A stretch of DNA of 64,000 bases from Streptomyces rhizoryzae. GTDB lineage: Bacteria > Actinomycetota > Actinomycetes > Streptomycetales > Streptomycetaceae. Positions 20,056 through 28,374 of this stretch are shown one piece after another. The stretch lies in assembly GCF_023155275.1 (NCBI RefSeq), contig NZ_JALMUV010000032.1, forward strand, positions 1 through 64,000. Reading direction: 5' to 3'. Each line of letters starts with the position of its first letter. Position 1 is the stretch's first letter. A program made the position numbers and the translations under genes. Under the pieces are notes generated by a model. The model saw nothing but the letters and a program-made list of their open reading frames with translations, was not told the DNA's origin and did no database searches.

Positions 20056-22092
20056 ATGACCGGTACGGGCATCAGGCCGCTCGGCGGCGACGATCCGGCG
20101 CGGCTCGGCGGCTACGAGCTGCTGGGCCGCCTCGCTTCGGGCGGGATGGGACGCGTCTATGTGGCGCGGTCCGTGCAGGACGGCGCGCCGGCCGCCGTCA
20201 AGACCCTGCTCGCCGAGGGCGCCGTCAGCGAGACCGACCGCCGCCGGTTCGCCCGCGAGGTGACCCTGGCCCGGCGCATCGACAGCGCGTACACCGCCCG
20301 GGTCCTGGACGCCGACGCGCACGCCGAGCGCCCCTGGATGGCCATCGAGTACATCCCGGCCCCCTCGCTGGCCGAACTCACCGGCCGGGCCGGCACGCTG
20401 GGCCGCAAGGCCGTGCACTGGGTCGCGGCCGGGGTCGCCCAGGCCCTGGTGGCCCTGCACGACGCGGGAATCGTCCACCGGGACGTCAAACCGCAGAACG
20501 TGCTCCTGCCGCTCGACGGTCCGCGCGTCATCGACTTCGGCATCTCGCACGCCCACGACATGACCCGCACCCAGCTGACCCTGGGCACCATCGCCTTCAC
20601 CTCGCCCGAGCAGGCCCGCGCCGAACCGTCCACGGCGGCCTCCGACGTCTACTCGCTGGGCGCGACGCTCTTCCACGCCGCCGTCGGCCGCCCGCCCTAC
20701 CCGGAGACCGCCGACACCATCCGGCTGCTGACCCTCGTCCAGCGCGGCGCACTCGACCTCACCGGACTCCCGCCCGGACTGGCCGGGCTGATCCGCCCGT
20801 GCCTGGCCGCCGACCCGCGCGACCGGCCCGCCCCCGCCGAGGTGCTGGGGCGGGTCCGCGACGTCCTCGGCCCGGCCGCCGCCTCCCGGGACGGCCGCCG
20901 CCGGCTGCCGGTGCGCTGGACGGCCCTGATCGCGGCCTACGAGGCCCAGGGCCGGGCGCTGCGCGCGGAGGGCGGTGCGGCGGCCCCCACGGTCGATCTG
21001 CGGACCCGGCCGGTGCCGCCGCCCGGGCGCACCCGCGTCTACACCGCGCCCTTCGGTGCCGCCCCCGGCGGGGAGGCGCCCCGGCGCAGCGAGCCTCCCG
21101 AGCGGCCGAAGCCCCAGCAGCCGAAGCCGAAGGCGCAGAAGCCCAAAGCGCCGAAGCCGAAGCCACAGCAGCCGAAGGCGCAGCGGCCGCCCGCCGGGAA
21201 GTCGTCCGCGCAGCAGGCGGAAGGGCGGCGGACGGCCTCGGCGCGGACGCCGGGATCCCCGTCATCGCCGAAACCGGCGCGGCGGCCCGAGCCGGCACCG
21301 GCGCCCGGGCCGCAGACCGGCTCCTCCGGGGGCACGGGCTGGGCCGTTATCGCGCTCCTGGCGGTCCTGCTGTTCGTCTGGAAGCCCTGGGAGCAGGACC
21401 GTTCCACGGACACCGCGAACGGGACACCGGGCAGCGGCACGAGCAGCGCCGGCGGGACGTATACGGGCAGCGGCCCGGGTTCGTTCTCGGGCGGCTCCGC
21501 GGGGCGTTCCTCGGGCAGGGGCGGAACCACCTCTTCCGCCACTCCCGCACCGCCCTCCCGCCCTCGCTTCTCCTTCTCGCCCACGCCCCTGGCGTCCCGG
21601 ACGCCCAGCGCGGTGGACCTGGCGTTCTCGGCGGTGCGGGCCGGCGACTGCCTGGACGCCTACGCCGACGGGTACGGCAAGTGGAGCCGCACGCCCCCGG
21701 CCCGGGTGGACTGCCAAGCGGCCAACGCCGCTCTGCGGGTGCGTTCGGTGCTGGGCTCCGGGACCTGCCCGTCCGGGCCCGGCCGCACCGGCTGGTGGCA
21801 CGTGGCGGCGGACTTCTCGTCGGTCGGCCTGTGCGTGGAGCGGCAGTTCCGGATCGGCCAGTGCTTCCTCGCCGGGGAGCGGGGCGGCCAGCCGGCCGCC
21901 GGTAATCTGCTGACGCTGTGGAACTGCGGCGCCACCAGGGTGCCCGCGCAATTCCGCTTCATCATGCAGATCACCGCGGTGCTGCCGGCGTCGGCGGGCA
22001 CCCGCGCCTGCCCGCCCGACCAGGGCCGCCGCTACACCTACTCCTGGCAGATCGACGACGGTCGCAGCATCCTGTGCACCAAGGTCGCCTGA
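20056..22092 (+). CDS. Membrane serine/threonine protein kinase (PknB-like)
   Basis: A 678-residue Hanks-type kinase. The kinase domain (about 20-280) has GRLASGGMGRVYVAR, Lys49, HRDVKPQN at 141-148 and DFG at 160-162. A proline/lysine repeat linker (QQPKPKAQKPKAPKPK, about residues 355-385) precedes one transmembrane helix near residue 430 (WAVIALLAVLLFVW). The outer part is Ser/Gly-rich and then a roughly 160-residue cysteine-rich domain with at least six Cys, not PASTA repeats, so the sensed signal differs from PknB. A GGGAGGG ribosome site is present. It converges on an amidohydrolase gene. Confidence 0.93.
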   Translation: MTGTGIRPLGGDDPARLGGYELLGRLASGGMGRVYVARSVQDGAPAAVKTLLAEGAVSETDRRRFAREVTLARRIDSAYTARVLDADAHAERPWMAIEYIPAPSLAELTGRAGTLGRKAVHWVAAGVAQALVALHDAGIVHRDVKPQNVLLPLDGPRVIDFGISHAHDMTRTQLTLGTIAFTSPEQARAEPSTAASDVYSLGATLFHAAVGRPPYPETADTIRLLTLVQRGALDLTGLPPGLAGLIRPCLAADPRDRPAPAEVLGRVRDVLGPAAASRDGRRRLPVRWTALIAAYEAQGRALRAEGGAAAPTVDLRTRPVPPPGRTRVYTAPFGAAPGGEAPRRSEPPERPKPQQPKPKAQKPKAPKPKPQQPKAQRPPAGKSSAQQAEGRRTASARTPGSPSSPKPARRPEPAPAPGPQTGSSGGTGWAVIALLAVLLFVWKPWEQDRSTDTANGTPGSGTSSAGGTYTGSGPGSFSGGSAGRSSGRGGTTSSATPAPPSRPRFSFSPTPLASRTPSAVDLAFSAVRAGDCLDAYADGYGKWSRTPPARVDCQAANAALRVRSVLGSGTCPSGPGRTGWWHVAADFSSVGLCVERQFRIGQCFLAGERGGQPAAGNLLTLWNCGATRVPAQFRFIMQITAVLPASAGTRACPPDQGRRYTYSWQIDDGRSILCTKVA

Positions 22093-22098
22093 GCGGCG

Positions 22099-22183
22099 CT
22101 AGGGGGTGTCCGTGAAGTCGCGTCGTTCGCCCGGAGGGCGGCCGGGCGCCGGATGGCAGACGGGACTTTACGGACATCCCTAG
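22099..22183. mobile_element. MITE-like element with 20-bp terminal inverted repeats
   Basis: An 85-bp segment bounded by CTAGGGGGTGTCCGTGAAGTC (given as arm 22099-22119) and its near-complement at 22164-22183, which differ by two substitutions and one indel. Both ends carry CTAG, consistent with the target preference of IS5-family IS427-group elements. No transposase is present. It can also form a stem between two convergent genes and may act as a bidirectional terminator. The amidohydrolase stop codon lies in the right-hand CTAG. Confidence 0.6.
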
Positions 22184-23124
22184 AGGGCGGCGAGGCGGGG
22201 GAAGAGGGCCTCGGCGCCGGTGCGGTTGACGGACGGGAGCAGGTCCGGCTGCCCGTCCGCGTAGGCGTCCAGGTGGCCGGTGAAGTACGCGCCGGCCTCG
22301 GTGGGGGCGAAGGGCCAGTCGCTGCCGAAGTGGACGTGGCCGGGGGCGGCGAAGGCGAGCAGCGCGGGCAGGGCGGTGGGGCTGGCGGACAGCGCGGTGT
22401 CGAAGTGGAAGCGCCGCAGGTCGGCCAGGAGGGCGTCGGGGGTGAGGTCCGGGCGGACGTGCGGGGCGGTGACGGCCACCCGGTGGGCGACGTAGGGGAG
22501 GTAGCCGCCGGCGTGCGCGAGGATCACCCGCAGCCGGGGGTGGCGGCGCAGGACGCCGTTGACGGCCAGGTGGACCGCGGTCCTGGTGGTGTCGAAGGTG
22601 AAGTCGAGGACCGGCGCGGGCAGGCCGGGGAGCAGCGGCACCGGGGGCTGGGTGGGGTGCACGAAGACGACCGCGGCGCGCTCGTCCAGCACCTCCCACA
22701 GCGGCTCGAAGGCGGGGTCGCCCAGATAGCGGCCCTGGGCACTGGCCATCAGGACCACCCCGTCGGCGTGCAGCACGTCCAGGGCGTGCACCGCTTCGGC
22801 GACCGCCCCGTCGACGTCCGGGAGGGGCAGGCTCGCGAACTGGCCGAACCGGTCCGGGCGGTCCTTGACCAGCTCGGCGACGGCTTCGTTGACGGTGCGG
22901 GCCAGGGTGCGGGCCCCGGTGTCGTCACCGAGGTGGACGCCGGGCGCGCTGACGGAGAGGACGCCGGTGGCGATCGCCTGGGAATCCATCATCGCCAGGG
23001 CTCCGGAGGCGTCCCAGGCGGGGAGCGGCCAGCCGCCGGAATCCAGGCCGCGGTTCTCCAGGGCGCGGCGGTAGGCGGGCGGCAGGGCGTGCTGGTGGAC
23101 GTCGATGCGGGCCGGGGAGGTCAT
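22180..23124 (-). CDS. Amidohydrolase family 2 protein
   Basis: A 314-residue metal-dependent TIM-barrel hydrolase/decarboxylase of the ACMSD-like group. Metal-site motifs are DVHQHALPP near the N-terminus, FVHPTQPP (about 153), ILAHAGGYLP (about 206) and FGSDWPFAP (about 268). Relatives decarboxylate or hydrolyse aromatic acids. It is divergent from a MarR gene with a palindromic site over its own start codon, which suggests induction by a small aromatic ligand. Its stop codon is contributed by the MITE-like repeat. Confidence 0.9.
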   Translation of the reverse strand: MTSPARIDVHQHALPPAYRRALENRGLDSGGWPLPAWDASGALAMMDSQAIATGVLSVSAPGVHLGDDTGARTLARTVNEAVAELVKDRPDRFGQFASLPLPDVDGAVAEAVHALDVLHADGVVLMASAQGRYLGDPAFEPLWEVLDERAAVVFVHPTQPPVPLLPGLPAPVLDFTFDTTRTAVHLAVNGVLRRHPRLRVILAHAGGYLPYVAHRVAVTAPHVRPDLTPDALLADLRRFHFDTALSASPTALPALLAFAAPGHVHFGSDWPFAPTEAGAYFTGHLDAYADGQPDLLPSVNRTGAEALFPRLAAL

Positions 23125-23159
23125 TCGTTAGCCCTCCAATCATTAGCTTGCTAACGAAT
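23123..23159. promoter_or_regulatory. Putative MarR operator in divergent promoter
   Basis: A perfect 9-bp inverted repeat, ATTCGTTAG (23123-23131) and CTAACGAAT (23151-23159), encloses a second palindrome TTAGC-TT-GCTAA (23143-23154). The left arm covers the amidohydrolase start codon. The layout is typical of MarR repression of a divergent pair. Confidence 0.65.
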
Positions 23160-23179
23160 TGGTCGGTAAGCTAGCAGGC

Positions 23180-23674
23180 ATGTCGACCGATCGCCAGCAC
23201 ACCGCCCGCCCCGCCGTCCCGGAGGAGGGGGGAGGCGCGGCCGCGCCGGACGGGGTGGAGGCCCTCGCGCAGGCCGCCGACGCGCTGTTCCTGGCGATGC
23301 GCAAGGCGCGCAGCCGCGCCGCCGAGGAGGGCGGTCTGTCGCTGTCCCAGCTGGCCCTGCTCGATCCGCTGGCCGGGGGCGGGGAGCTGCCGGTGGGGCA
23401 GCTCGCCGCGGGCGCCGGGGTGAGCGTGCCCACCGCCACGCGGATGCTCCAGCAGCTCGATGCCAAGGGCGCGGTGGTCCGGCGGCGCTCCCCGGAGGAC
23501 GAGCGCCGGGTCCTGGTGCGGCTCACCGAGGACGGGCTCGACCGCCTCACCCGGCTGCGCGAGCGGCGGCGCGCGGCCCAGGCCCGCGGCTACGAAGCCT
23601 TCACCCCCCAGGAGCGGCGCCGGCTGGCCGGGCAGCTGGGCCGCCTCGCGGAGATCATCGAACGTCAGGGGTGA
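23180..23674 (+). CDS. MarR-family transcriptional regulator
   Basis: A 164-residue winged-helix regulator. The recognition region reads LPVGQLAAGAGVSVPTATRML (about 78-98, shown as PVGQLAAGAGVSVPTATRML), and the wing is VVRRRSPEDERRVLVRLTEDG, i.e. the family DxR pattern EDERR. The ATG at 23180 is preferred over an in-frame TTG. It probably represses itself and the divergent amidohydrolase through the operator at 23123-23159. The inducer is unknown. A strong terminator follows directly. Confidence 0.92.
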   Translation: MSTDRQHTARPAVPEEGGGAAAPDGVEALAQAADALFLAMRKARSRAAEEGGLSLSQLALLDPLAGGGELPVGQLAAGAGVSVPTATRMLQQLDAKGAVVRRRSPEDERRVLVRLTEDGLDRLTRLRERRRAAQARGYEAFTPQERRRLAGQLGRLAEIIERQG

Positions 23675-23676
23675 GC

Positions 23677-23714
23677 GGGGGCGGCGGCCGGGTGCGGACC
23701 CGGCCGCCGCCCCC
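23677..23714. terminator. 17-bp perfect stem, bidirectional terminator
   Basis: Left arm 23677-23693, loop GCGG, right arm 23698-23714, all 17 pairs perfect and G/C-rich. It lies between the convergent MarR and molybdenum-hydroxylase genes (stops at 23674 and 23721). Confidence 0.75.
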
Positions 23715-23720
23715 GCCGGA

Positions 23721-25859
23721 TCAGCCGCGGTCGCCGGCGCCCGCCGTCAGCACCCGGTCCGGACGGATCGGCAGGTGGCGGTGGCGGACGCCGGTGGCAT
23801 GCCAGACCGCGTTGGCGACGGCCGCCGCGGCGCCCACGATGCCGACCTCGCCGATGCCCTTGATGCCGACCGGGTCCTGCTCGTCCGGGTCGTCCACCCA
23901 GTCCGCCTCGACCAGCGGCACGTCGGCGTTGGCGGCGACGTGGTAGCCGGCGAGGTCCGCGCCGACGTGGCCGCCCCAGCGCTCGTCCCGGACCGCCTCC
24001 TCGTGCAGCGCCATCGACAGCCCCCAGATCATGCCGCCGACCAGCTGGCTGCGCGCGGTGAGCGGGTTGACGATCCGGCCGGCGGCGAAGATGCCCAGCA
24101 TCCGCCGGACCCGCACCTCGCCGGTGGCGACATCCACCGCGACCTCGGCGAACTGCGCGCCGAACGCGTGCCGTTCCCGGGGCGGCAGCGCCGCGAGGGC
24201 CTCCGCGGTGTCCGAGCGGACGGTGATGCCCTGCGGCGGGATGGTGCCGCCGAGCGCGAGCTGCTCCCGCAGCGCCCGGGCCGCCAGGGTGACCGCCCAC
24301 GCCCAGGACCGGGTGCCCGCCGAACCGCCGGCCAGCATCGCCTGGCCGAAGTCGCTGTCACCGATCCGGACCCGGATCCGGTCCGGCGCCACCTCCAGCG
24401 CGTCCGCGGCGACCAGGGCCAGCGCGGTCCGCGCCCCGGTGCCGATGTCCGCCGCGGTGATCCGCACGGTGTAGCCGCCGTCCGCCTCGGCCGTCACCGC
24501 CGCCGTGGACGGGCCGGCCAGCGTCGGGAAGGACGCGGCCGCGGTCCCGGTGCCCAGCAGCCAGCGGCCCTCGCGCCGCACACCGGGACGCGGGTCCCGG
24601 TCGGCCCAGCCGAACCGGCGGGCGCCCTCCTCGAAGCAGGTGAGCAGCCGGCGGCTGCTGTACGGCAGCCCGGAGAGGGGGCCCACCTCCGGCTCGTTGC
24701 GGGCCCGCACGGCGATCGGGTCCAGCCCGCACCGCTCGGCCAGCTCGTCCAGCGCGCACTCCAGGGCGAACGACCCCGGGGCCTCGCCCGGGGCGCGCAT
24801 CCAGGTCGGCGTGGGGACGTCCAGCCGGAGCACCCGGCTGACGGTGTGGTGCGCCTCGGCGTCGTACATCGCGCGGGCCACGTCGGCGCTCCGCTCGACG
24901 AACTCGTGCACCGTCGAGGTCTGGTTGAGCCCCTCGTGGTCCAGCGCCCGCAGCCGCCCGTCGGGGTCGGCGCCCAGCCGCACCCGCTGGATCGTGGGGC
25001 TGCGGTAGCCGGTCAGCGAAAACATCTGACGGCGCGTCAGGACGACCCGGACCGGGCGGTGCAGGACGGTCGCCGCCATCGCCGCCGCCACCTGCGGCGC
25101 ACGCGCCCCCTTCGAACCGAAGCCGCCGCCGACGTGCTCCGAGCGCACCCGGACCGCGGACGGGTCGAGCGCGAACAGCCGCGCCAGCTCCTGCGCCACG
25201 TACGCGCTGCCCTGGTTGGCGTCGATGACCTCCAGCCGGCCGTTCTCCCAGTAGGCGGTCGCGGTGTGCGGCTCCATCGGGTGGTGGTGCTCCTCGGGCG
25301 TGGTGTACTCCTCGTCCACCACGACCGCGGACGCGGCGAGCCCGGCCGCCAGATCGCCCTTGCCCTGCTCCGCGGGGGAGCGCGGGTTCCCGGCCGGGAC
25401 GTACGCCTCGGGGCGCCCGGCCGCGAACGCCACGTCGTGCGGCTCCTCGTCGTACTCCACCACCAGCGCCTCGGCGGCCTCCCTGGCCTGCTCGGAGGTC
25501 TCCGCGACGACCAGCGCCACCGGCCAGCCGGCGTACGGCACCCGGTCGTGCTGGAAGAGCTGGAGCGCCGGATCGGCCGGGCCCATCGGGCCGACGTAAT
25601 CCGACTCCAGCGGCTGGGCGTTGCCGTGGTGGAGGACGGCCAGGACGCCGGGCATGGCCCGGACGGGTGCGGGGTCGAGGGCGCGGATCCGGCCGCGGGC
25701 GATCGTGGAGACCACCAGCCAGCCGTGCGCCAGGCCGGCGAGCGGGACCTCCGCGGCGTAGCGGGCCGCGCCGGTGACCTTGTCGCGGCCCTCCACGCGG
25801 GTGTGCGCGGTGCCCACCGCGCCGGTGACCGGGACGGTTCCGGTCGTCGTGGTGGTCAT
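23721..25859 (-). CDS. Molybdopterin-binding subunit of xanthine dehydrogenase/aldehyde oxidoreductase family
   Basis: A 712-residue large subunit. Cofactor-pocket motifs are VGGGFGSKG (about residues 242-250), MRAPGEAPG (about 355), GTAAASFPT, and KGIGEVGIVGAAAAVANAV near the C-terminus. The latter holds the catalytic Glu, in the E-V-G segment. It hydroxylates aldehydes or N-heterocycles and passes electrons to the two upstream subunits. It overlaps the FAD subunit by ATGA. The companion FAD subunit looks like PaoB, so an aldehyde oxidoreductase similar to E. coli PaoABC is likelier than a purine dehydrogenase. Confidence 0.94.
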   Translation of the reverse strand: MTTTTTGTVPVTGAVGTAHTRVEGRDKVTGAARYAAEVPLAGLAHGWLVVSTIARGRIRALDPAPVRAMPGVLAVLHHGNAQPLESDYVGPMGPADPALQLFQHDRVPYAGWPVALVVAETSEQAREAAEALVVEYDEEPHDVAFAAGRPEAYVPAGNPRSPAEQGKGDLAAGLAASAVVVDEEYTTPEEHHHPMEPHTATAYWENGRLEVIDANQGSAYVAQELARLFALDPSAVRVRSEHVGGGFGSKGARAPQVAAAMAATVLHRPVRVVLTRRQMFSLTGYRSPTIQRVRLGADPDGRLRALDHEGLNQTSTVHEFVERSADVARAMYDAEAHHTVSRVLRLDVPTPTWMRAPGEAPGSFALECALDELAERCGLDPIAVRARNEPEVGPLSGLPYSSRRLLTCFEEGARRFGWADRDPRPGVRREGRWLLGTGTAAASFPTLAGPSTAAVTAEADGGYTVRITAADIGTGARTALALVAADALEVAPDRIRVRIGDSDFGQAMLAGGSAGTRSWAWAVTLAARALREQLALGGTIPPQGITVRSDTAEALAALPPRERHAFGAQFAEVAVDVATGEVRVRRMLGIFAAGRIVNPLTARSQLVGGMIWGLSMALHEEAVRDERWGGHVGADLAGYHVAANADVPLVEADWVDDPDEQDPVGIKGIGEVGIVGAAAAVANAVWHATGVRHRHLPIRPDRVLTAGAGDRG

Positions 25860-26866
25860 CGGGTGGCCTCCTCGTTCCGCCGGCACTCCTCGGCCAGCTC
25901 GGTCAGCACGGCGACGACGAGATTCCGGATCAGCGTCACCTTGTATCCGTTGCCCGGCAGCGGCTCGGCGGCGGCGAGTTCGGCGTCCGCGGCGGCGGCG
26001 AACGCCTCGGCGGTCGCCGGGCCGCCGAGCAGCGCCCGCTCGGCCGTCCGGGCCCGCCACGGCCGCGACGCCACCGCCCCGAAGGCCAGCCGGACGTCGT
26101 GCACCGCCCCGTCGCGGACGTCCAGCGCCGCGGCGAGGGACCCGATCGCGAAGGCGTACGAGGCGCGCTCGCGGACCTTGCGGTAGCGGGAAGCGGCGGC
26201 GACCGGGGCCGGCGGCAGGGTGACGCCGGTGATCAGCGCGCCGGGCGGCAGGGCGGTCTCCCGGTGCGGGGTGTCGCCCACCGGGAGGTAGAACTCCGCG
26301 AGCGGCAGTGCGCCCGGCCCGTCGGCCGTTTCGTAGTGGACCACGGCGTCGAAGGCGGCCAGTGCCACGCCCATGTCCGAGGGGTGCACGGCCACGCAGT
26401 GCGCACTGGCGCCCAGGATCGCGTGGTTGCGGTGCTCACCCGCCACCGCCGGGCAACCGCTGCCCGGGGCACGCTTGTTGCAGGGTTTGGTCACATCGGT
26501 GAAGTAGGCGCAGCGGGTGCGCTGGAGCAGATTGCCGCCCAGCGTGGCCATGTTGCGCAGCTGACCCGAGGCGCCGGCCAGCACCGCCTGCGCCAGGGCC
26601 GGGTAGCGGCGCCGCACCTCGGGGTGGGCGGCCAGGTCGCTGTTGGTGACCGTCGCCCCGATCCGCAGCCCGCCGCCGTCGGTCTCCTCGATGCGGTCCA
26701 GCGGCAGTTCGCGGACGTCCACCAGCAGCGCCGGCCGTTCCACCCCGCTCTTCATCAGGTCGACGAGGTTGGTGCCGCCGCCGAGGTAGCGGGCCTCGGG
26801 CCCGGCGCCGAGCAGCGCCACCGCGCCCGGTACGTCCGCCGCCCGCCGGTAGTCGAACTCCCTCAT
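25856..26866 (-). CDS. FAD-binding subunit of molybdenum hydroxylase (PaoB/YagS-like)
   Basis: A 336-residue subunit of the CO dehydrogenase M/xanthine dehydrogenase FAD family. FAD motifs are ARYLGGGTNLVDLM (about 26-39) and ASGQLRNMATLGGNLLQ. Directly after these comes RCAYF, KPCNKRAPGSGC and ASAHC, the cysteine cluster that binds an extra [4Fe-4S] in E. coli PaoB. This sets it apart from ordinary xanthine dehydrogenase. ATGA overlaps on both sides show tight coupling with the other two subunits. Confidence 0.94.
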   Translation of the reverse strand: MREFDYRRAADVPGAVALLGAGPEARYLGGGTNLVDLMKSGVERPALLVDVRELPLDRIEETDGGGLRIGATVTNSDLAAHPEVRRRYPALAQAVLAGASGQLRNMATLGGNLLQRTRCAYFTDVTKPCNKRAPGSGCPAVAGEHRNHAILGASAHCVAVHPSDMGVALAAFDAVVHYETADGPGALPLAEFYLPVGDTPHRETALPPGALITGVTLPPAPVAAASRYRKVRERASYAFAIGSLAAALDVRDGAVHDVRLAFGAVASRPWRARTAERALLGGPATAEAFAAAADAELAAAEPLPGNGYKVTLIRNLVVAVLTELAEECRRNEEATR

Positions 26867-27453
26867 GCCACACCCTCCGCCTGCGCAACGGCCGCCGCAC
26901 CGGGCAGCTCCACCGGACCGGCCGGCCGCTCCCCGGCCGCCCGCGCGACCGCCTGCACGATCGACACATACGCACCGCAGCGGCAGAGATTGCCGCTCAT
27001 CCGCTCCCGGATCTCCTCGGCGGTCAGTGGCGGAACGCCCGCCTCCGGGCGGACGTCCGTGGTCACCGCGCTCGGCCAGCCGGCCGCGTGCTCCTCGATC
27101 GCCGCGATCGCCGAACAGATCTGCCCCGGCGTGCAGTAACCGCACTGGAAGCCGTCCAGATCCAGGAACGCCTGCTGCACCGGGTGCAGCCGATCGCCGT
27201 CCGCCACCCCCTCGATGGTGGTGACCTCCCGCCCCTCGGCGGCGACCGCGAGCTGGAGGCAGGACACCACCCGGCGGCCGTCGAGCAGCACCGTGCAGGC
27301 ACCGCACTGGCCCTGGTCGCAGCCCTTCTTGGTGCCGGTGAGCCCGAGCCGCTCGCGCAGCGCGTCCAGCAGGGTGGTGCGGTTGTCGACGGGCAGCGTG
27401 TGCTTCTCGCCGTTGATGGTCAAGGTGATGGCGCCGGCCGTCGATGGGGGCAT
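26863..27453 (-). CDS. [2Fe-2S] subunit of molybdenum hydroxylase
   Basis: A 196-residue small subunit. The plant-type cluster is GCDQGQCGACTV with a distal Cys in VVSCLQ; the second cluster is FQCGYCTPGQI and GNLCRCGAY. It relays electrons from the molybdenum centre to FAD. Unlike periplasmic PaoA it has no twin-arginine signal, so the complex should be cytoplasmic. AAAGAAGG precedes the ATG. It is the first gene of the operon and is divergent from a TetR gene. Confidence 0.95.
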   Translation of the reverse strand: MPPSTAGAITLTINGEKHTLPVDNRTTLLDALRERLGLTGTKKGCDQGQCGACTVLLDGRRVVSCLQLAVAAEGREVTTIEGVADGDRLHPVQQAFLDLDGFQCGYCTPGQICSAIAAIEEHAAGWPSAVTTDVRPEAGVPPLTAEEIRERMSGNLCRCGAYVSIVQAVARAAGERPAGPVELPGAAAVAQAEGVA

Positions 27454-27633
27454 GATCAGCCTTCTTTCACGTCGTACACGTCGTGGGGGTGGGGCGGCAC
27501 CACAGAGTCCGGGCGCGCGGAGGAGGGTCGGGCGGATGCGGTGGGTGCGGCGGACGGGACACCGGTCCCGGTGGCCGCCGGGCTTCCCGGCCGGCCGGAG
27601 CCCCCCGCTCGTCGGCCGCTGTGGTGGTCCACA

Positions 27634-27651
27634 AGCGGACAGCTGTCCGCT
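27634..27651. promoter_or_regulatory. Perfect 18-bp palindrome, TetR operator candidate
   Basis: AGCGGACAGCTGTCCGCT is a perfect palindrome 107 bp before the TetR start. A half-site copy CGGACAG recurs at 27667-27673. The rest of the 304-bp divergent region holds a CACGTCGT direct repeat near the molybdenum-hydroxylase start and no gene. Confidence 0.75.
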
Positions 27652-27757
27652 ACCGTGGAAACCTAACGGACAGTTGGCCGGTGGGCAAGGGTGTTCGTCC
27701 GCGCGGCCGCTCGCTCCAACAACCCCCGCCCGCCGACGATTCCCGGGAGGAAGACGC

Positions 27758-28357
27758 GTGCACCGCTCCGAGGACCCGCCCCGCCGCTCGGACGCGCAGC
27801 GCAACCGCGACCGCATCCTGGCGGTGGCCCTCACCGAACTGACCCGCTCGGCCGACACCCCGCTCAGCGCGATCGCCCGGAAGGCGGGCGTCGGCCAGGG
27901 CACCTTCTACCGCAACTTCCCGCACCGCGAGGCCCTGGTCCTGGAGGTCTACCGGCAGGAGGTCCAGCAGGTCTGCGACGCCGCCGCCCACCTCCTGGCC
28001 ACCCGGCCGCCCGACCGCGCCCTGCGCGCCTGGATGGACCGCCTGGCCCGGTACGCCATGACCAAGGCGGGCCTGGCCGCCGCCCTGCGCCAGGCCACCG
28101 CCCCGCAGGGCACCCTCGCCGCCGTGGGCCGCGGCCCGCTCACCGCCGCCGTGACCCTCCTGCTGACCGCCAACGAGGAGGCCGGCACCATCCGTCCCGG
28201 CATCACCGCCGACGACTTCCTCCTGGCCATCGCCGGCCTGTGGCAGCTCGATCCGCACGCCGACGGCCGCGCCCGCGCCGGCCGCCTCCTCGACCTGGTG
28301 ATGGACGGCCTGCGGACCGGCGCGCCCCGCGGGGACGGCACCGGGCGGCCCACCTGA
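27758..28357 (+). CDS. TetR-family transcriptional regulator
   Basis: A 199-residue regulator. The helix-turn-helix reads NRDRILAVALTEL, then TPLSAIARKAGVGQGTFYRNF and PHREALVLEVY (residues about 18-60). It has the common GTFYRNFPxREAL form of streptomycete TetR proteins whose C-terminal domain is SACE_7040-like. The GTG start follows GGGAGG. It is divergent from the PaoABC-like operon, with a perfect palindrome in between, so it probably represses that operon and itself. An aldehyde could be the ligand, which is inference only. Confidence 0.92.
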   Translation: MHRSEDPPRRSDAQRNRDRILAVALTELTRSADTPLSAIARKAGVGQGTFYRNFPHREALVLEVYRQEVQQVCDAAAHLLATRPPDRALRAWMDRLARYAMTKAGLAAALRQATAPQGTLAAVGRGPLTAAVTLLLTANEEAGTIRPGITADDFLLAIAGLWQLDPHADGRARAGRLLDLVMDGLRTGAPRGDGTGRPT

Positions 28358-28374
28358 GGGCGGGCGCGGAGCGC

